A stretch of DNA of 64,000 bases from Haloplanus litoreus (GTDB taxonomy: Archaea; Halobacteriota; Halobacteria; Halobacteriales; Haloferacaceae): assembly GCF_042677945.1 (NCBI RefSeq), contig NZ_JBHUDN010000009.1; one strand, 5' to 3'. The notes under the pieces were generated by a model that was not told the origin of the DNA, searched no databases, and saw only the letters and a program-made list of their open reading frames with translations. Below are positions 60,485-64,000 of this stretch, piece by piece (the first letter of the stretch is position 1; each line of letters starts with the position of its first letter). A program made the position numbers and the translations under genes.

Positions 60485-62082
60485 GCAACGTCGACGGCAC
60501 GGCACTGATCTCCAGCGAGTCGACGACGGCGGACGTCGTCGCGAGCGGCCTGATGGCCGTCGCCACCCTCACCTTCCTCGCCTCGTGGGCGACGCTCTTC
60601 CAGTGGCTCGACGAGACGGGCCGGTACTTCGGGGTCGCCCCGTTCGACCTGCTCGGCGGGTCGCTGTTCGTCCTCGCGGGTGGACTCACGCTCGTCGGTC
60701 TCGGATCGTACTTCGGCTACGTCGAGGGAACGCCCTCCGACACCGCCGGGTTCGTCGTCGGCGCCGTCGTCGCCCTCCTCTGGGCCATCGTCGGCGGCCT
60801 CGTCGCGGCTCAGTGGGGTGGCAACGCCCCCGTCGTGTGGCTCGGGGGGGCGGTCGTGTTCGGCGTCCTCGCGGCCGTCGCCTCGCTCTCTCCTCCCGAG
60901 GATCTGGGCTCGACGCTCCCGGTCGCGCTGTTGCTCGCACTGCTCGGCTACGTCGTCGTCGCCGGTCACGTCAACGTGGGCTGGACGTGGACGCCGGGCT
61001 GGACCGAAACCGTCTTTCCCGGCTCCGAACTGGTCCCCGTCCTGATCATTCACGGCGCCCTGCTCGGCATCTGGAGCGCCGCCAAGGCCAAGCGGGGCTT
61101 CGGGGCACAGGGGCGTCAGTTCGGCGCCTACTGCCTCATCGGGGTGACCGTCTTCTCGATGATCGGCGTCCTCGGTCTCCTGATCACGTTCATCCTCGTC
61201 AAGGGGCTCGACGTGGTGTTGACGCAGGCGAGTCTCGGTGGTGGCACGCTGGCCCTGTTCGGCGTGACGCTCCCGTGGCTCGAAGTGCCCTTCGTCACGA
61301 GCGTTCCCGGTGGCCTCTTCGTCGAGGTTCCCGGCGTCATGCCGGCCGTCGTCGGCACCCTGTGGCTCGTGCTCGGAGCCGTCACCTTCGCGGTACCCCT
61401 CGGCGTCGGTGCCGCCGTCTTCCTCACCGAGTACGCCGATCAGGGGCGGTTCACCCAGCTCGTCGAGGTAGCGACCAACGGGCTGTGGAGTACTCCGAGC
61501 ATCGTCTTCGGACTGTTCGGGCTGGCCTTCCTCGTGCCCCGTATCAGCGGCGGGAACTCCATCTTCGTCGGCCAGCTCGTCCTCGGGTTCATGCTCCTGC
61601 CCCTCGTGCTCATCACGAGCCGCGAGGCGATCAAGGCCGTCCCCGACGAGTACCGGGATGCGAGCGCCGCGCTCGGTGTGACGAAGTGGGAGACGATCCG
61701 CAGCGTCGTCGTGCCGGCGGCGATGCCCGGCGTCATCACGGGTATCATCCTCGGCGTCGGTCGGATCGCCGGCGAGACGGCGCCCCTCCTGCTGGTCTTC
61801 GGTGGGTCGCCGTTCCCGAGTTCCGGCCCGCAGGTGCTCGGGAGCTTCGAGTTCAGCGCACGGCCACCGTTCGTCCTCAACGACGCCCTGCTCTCCCCGG
61901 CCAGCGCGTTGCCCTACCAGCTCTACTCCTCGATCACCGCCGGCGTATTCGATCACCCCGCCTTCTCCAGTACTGAGTACGGGTGGGGGACCGCGCTGGT
62001 CTTGCTCCTCGTCGTCATCGGCCTGTACGCCGTCGGCGTCGGGAGCCGCATCTACTTCCGGAGGAAACTACACCATGAGTGA
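60481..62082 (+). CDS. pstA: phosphate ABC transporter permease PstA, with extended N-terminus
   Basis: A 533-residue permease, about 250 residues longer than a typical PstA. The extra N-terminal part (1-240) is made of six or so hydrophobic helices with no known motif; the C-terminal part (about 290-533) is a normal PstA with YRDASAALGVTKWETIRSVV as EAA loop. ATGA overlap with pstC fixes the start. Role of the extra membrane domain is unknown. Confidence 0.9.
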   Translation: MSNVDGTALISSESTTADVVASGLMAVATLTFLASWATLFQWLDETGRYFGVAPFDLLGGSLFVLAGGLTLVGLGSYFGYVEGTPSDTAGFVVGAVVALLWAIVGGLVAAQWGGNAPVVWLGGAVVFGVLAAVASLSPPEDLGSTLPVALLLALLGYVVVAGHVNVGWTWTPGWTETVFPGSELVPVLIIHGALLGIWSAAKAKRGFGAQGRQFGAYCLIGVTVFSMIGVLGLLITFILVKGLDVVLTQASLGGGTLALFGVTLPWLEVPFVTSVPGGLFVEVPGVMPAVVGTLWLVLGAVTFAVPLGVGAAVFLTEYADQGRFTQLVEVATNGLWSTPSIVFGLFGLAFLVPRISGGNSIFVGQLVLGFMLLPLVLITSREAIKAVPDEYRDASAALGVTKWETIRSVVVPAAMPGVITGIILGVGRIAGETAPLLLVFGGSPFPSSGPQVLGSFEFSARPPFVLNDALLSPASALPYQLYSSITAGVFDHPAFSSTEYGWGTALVLLLVVIGLYAVGVGSRIYFRRKLHHE

Positions 62083-62980
62083 CGCACAATTCGAATCCGA
62101 CGACAGCCAGCCAGCACAGCAGCTCACGACCACCGGCGAGACAGACGAGGTGATTCGAGACGAGTGGGTCCAGTACGACTTCGACGGCGAGACGAAGATT
62201 TCGACGACGAACCTGGACGTCTACTACGGCGACGATCACGCGCTCAAGAGCGTCGACCTCGACATCCCTGCGGAGAGCGTCACGGCGCTCATCGGCCCCT
62301 CGGGGTGTGGGAAGTCGACGTATCTCCGCTGTCTCAACCGGATGAACGACCGCATCAACGCCGCCCGCGTCGAGGGCTCGGTCGAACTCGACGGCGAGGA
62401 GGTTTACCAGGACGGGATCAACCTGGTCGAACTCCGCAAGCGGGTGGGGATGGTGTTTCAGGCACCCAACCCGTTCCCCAAGTCGATCCGCGACAACATC
62501 TCCTACGGGCCGCGGAAACACGGCGACATCAACAGGGGGCTGCTCGCCCGTCTCCTCGGCCGTGACGACCGGGAGAAAGAGGAGGCACTCGTCGAACGGG
62601 CGCTCAAGAACGCCGCCCTCTGGGACGAGGTTTCGGATCGCCTCGACGACAACGCCCTCGGTCTCTCGGGCGGCCAGCAACAGCGGCTCTGTATCGCCCG
62701 GTGTCTGGCGACCGACCCCGAGGTCATCCTCATGGACGAACCGGCGTCGGCGCTCGACCCCATCGCGACGGCGAAAATCGAGGATCTCATCCACGACCTC
62801 GCGGAGGAGTACACCGTCGTCATCGTCACCCACAGCATGCAGCAGGCGGCGCGCATCTCCGATCAGACCGCGGTGTTCCTGACCGGGGGTGAACTCGCCG
62901 AGTACGGTGACACCGATCGGATCTTCGAGAATCCGCGGAGTCAGCGCGTCGAGGACTACATCTCCGGCAAGTTCGGATAA
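62075..62980 (+). CDS. pstB: phosphate ABC transporter ATP-binding protein PstB
   Basis: A 301-residue ATPase with Walker A GPSGCGKST at residues 74-82, signature LSGGQQQRLC and Walker B VILMDEPASALDP. A 40-residue acidic N-terminal extension is typical of haloarchaeal PstB. A Shine-Dalgarno GGAGG is ten bases before ATG 62075. It overlaps pstA by eight bases. Confidence 0.94.
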   Translation: MSDAQFESDDSQPAQQLTTTGETDEVIRDEWVQYDFDGETKISTTNLDVYYGDDHALKSVDLDIPAESVTALIGPSGCGKSTYLRCLNRMNDRINAARVEGSVELDGEEVYQDGINLVELRKRVGMVFQAPNPFPKSIRDNISYGPRKHGDINRGLLARLLGRDDREKEEALVERALKNAALWDEVSDRLDDNALGLSGGQQQRLCIARCLATDPEVILMDEPASALDPIATAKIEDLIHDLAEEYTVVIVTHSMQQAARISDQTAVFLTGGELAEYGDTDRIFENPRSQRVEDYISGKFG

Positions 62981-62982
62981 CC

Positions 62983-63657
62983 GTGCCCCGAGACGAGTTC
63001 CAACAGTCGCTCGCCGACCTCCGGAGCGAGGTACTCGCGATGAGCGACCTCGTCGCCGACCGACTCGACCGCGCGCTGACGGCGCTCGAAACCGTCGACG
63101 AGGCGACCGCTCAGGTGGTGATCGGCGGCGACGACGAGATCGACCGCCGATATCTGGAGCTGGAGTCGACGTGCATCCAGTTGCTCGCCCAGCAACAGCC
63201 GGTCGCGGGCGACCTTCGCTTCGTCGCCGCGTCGTTCAAGATTCTCACCGACCTCGAACGCGTCGGTGACCTCGCGGTCAACCTCGCCCAGTACACGCTG
63301 GAGGCGGACCGCAAGCGGTTCGCGGAGGTGGATCTCTCGGCCATCGGCGACCTCGCGACCGCGTTACTCGACGACGCGATGACCGCCTACCGCACCGACG
63401 ACGCGGCGCTCTGTCACGAGGTGGCGGCCCGCGACGACGAACTCGACTCGCTGTGTCAGCGCGCGAGTCAGCGCGTGGTTCGGGACCTCATCGAACGCGA
63501 AGTCGCGGACGGCGACTCCTGGGCGGTCGAGCGGCTGCTCGACGACGTCTCGCGGCTCCTGCTCACCATCCGGGACCTCGAACGCGTCGGCGATCACGCG
63601 GTGAACGTCGCCGCGCGCTCGCTCTACATGATCGAGAGCGACCCGACGCTGGTCTGA
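62983..63657 (+). CDS. phoU: phosphate signalling protein PhoU
   Basis: A 224-residue, all-helical protein of two PhoU repeats, each with the EVD/ERxGD-type motif that holds iron or divalent metal (LTDLERVGDLAVN, about 87-99; IRDLERVGDHAVN, about 198-210). It modulates Pst uptake and phosphate response. The GTG start is two bases after pstB, so it is part of the operon. Confidence 0.93.
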   Translation: MPRDEFQQSLADLRSEVLAMSDLVADRLDRALTALETVDEATAQVVIGGDDEIDRRYLELESTCIQLLAQQQPVAGDLRFVAASFKILTDLERVGDLAVNLAQYTLEADRKRFAEVDLSAIGDLATALLDDAMTAYRTDDAALCHEVAARDDELDSLCQRASQRVVRDLIEREVADGDSWAVERLLDDVSRLLLTIRDLERVGDHAVNVAARSLYMIESDPTLV

Positions 63658-63659
63658 CC

Positions 63660-64000
63660 ATGGAGACGCGCAAACTACAGAAGATCGGCGGCTCGACGTA
63701 CTCGGTGTCGCTCCCGAAGGAGTGGGCGACGGAACACCACCTCGAAGCGGGGATGCCGATCCGCCTCTATCCGCACGCCGACGGGTCGCTCGTCGTCCGG
63801 CGCGCGGCACGGGACGGCGGCCCGCTCTCCGCGACCGAGATGCAGCTCCCGAGTTCCGACGCCGCGACCGTCCGGCGGGCCCTGCAGGCGGCGTACGCCG
63901 TCGGTTACGACACCGTCTCCCTCGTCTCGCCCGGGACGTTTACGACCGACGAGCGGCGGACCGTTCGGCGTCTCGTCGACACGATGGTCGGGATGTCGGT
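63660..64000 (+). CDS. AbrB-PhoU fusion phosphate regulator (3' partial)
   Basis: The gene runs off the window end. The visible 113 residues begin METRKLQKIGGSTYSVSLPK, the SpoVT/AbrB-like DNA-binding strand-turn fold, and then TVRRALQAAYAVGYDTVSLV, the start of a helical PhoU part. Such AbrB-PhoU proteins act as DNA-binding phosphate regulators in haloarchaea and would be suited to control the pst operon here. Confidence 0.87.
   Translation, partial: METRKLQKIGGSTYSVSLPKEWATEHHLEAGMPIRLYPHADGSLVVRRAARDGGPLSATEMQLPSSDAATVRRALQAAYAVGYDTVSLVSPGTFTTDERRTVRRLVDTMVGMS

Noticed and set aside
60310..61956. Long open frame antisense to pstC/pstA
   Set aside because: Charged, repetitive composition without domains; explained by codon bias of the pst genes.

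Overview
The window is a chromosomal segment of a haloarchaeon. Evidence: very high GC with strong GC3 bias, acidic proteins, Tat-lipoprotein signals, HalOD1 domains, TATA boxes placed about 25-30 nt upstream of start codons (leaderless transcripts), and haloarchaea-specific gene neighbourhoods. The cob gene order and the cdrL-cdrS-ftsZ2/ncsA block match what I remember of Haloferax volcanii, so a Haloferacales member (Haloplanus/Halobellus-like) is the best inference; the genus cannot be fixed from sequence alone.

Layout. 1-4169: sugar-type ABC importer (binding protein cut by the window edge, two permeases, ATPase). 4416-7745: aconitase facing a dUTPase-family gene. 7884-7957: tRNA-Lys(UUU). 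8182-9669: site-2-type membrane protease, a palindromic intergenic element and a broken methyltransferase gene. 9805-14612: tightly overlapping pilus operon (a TadC/PilC-like membrane protein plus five small secreted or pilin-like proteins, no ATPase gene). 14756-31965: mostly single genes: CBS protein, two sensor kinases, hydrolases, K+ channel, AzlCD exporter, ferredoxin, D-malate/tartrate-type dehydrogenase, rhodanese-persulfide dioxygenase, ferritin-like protein, aldo/keto reductase, HalOD1 protein. 32076-40505: photolyase, DsbA-like protein, HtrA protease, a large surface protein, DUF2249 and molybdopterin-domain proteins, a DUF7504-type protein, HalOD1. 40612-48686: MinD-like ATPase pair and a complete cobinamide-salvage/late-cobalamin operon (cobA, cbiZ, cobD, cobT, cobY, cobS, cbiB) headed by a HAD phosphatase. 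48775-53444: cell-division block cdrL, cdrS-ftsZ2, with ncsA convergent. 53541-57950: methyltransferase, secreted EEP hydrolase with PGF-CTERM tail, endonuclease IV, redoxin, lipoate ligase. 58168-64000: phosphate importer pstSCAB, phoU and a second, AbrB-type PhoU cut by the window end.

How genes connect: the cob operon is translationally coupled nearly throughout; CdrL and CdrS are ribbon-helix-helix regulators beside their known target ftsZ2, and the cdrS leader carries repeated GTCTTAC sites, a palindrome at the predicted transcription start and an attenuator-like hairpin. NcsA is the tRNA 2-thiolation enzyme that acts on tRNA-Lys(UUU), also encoded here.

The accessory signal lies mainly in short palindromic elements that begin exactly at stop codons, and in three decayed genes (methyltransferase, AIM24, halocyanin). 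The halocyanin remnant is joined directly to a truncated palindromic element. A run of 12 N bases (47816-47827) interrupts cbiB and is an assembly gap, not a mutation.
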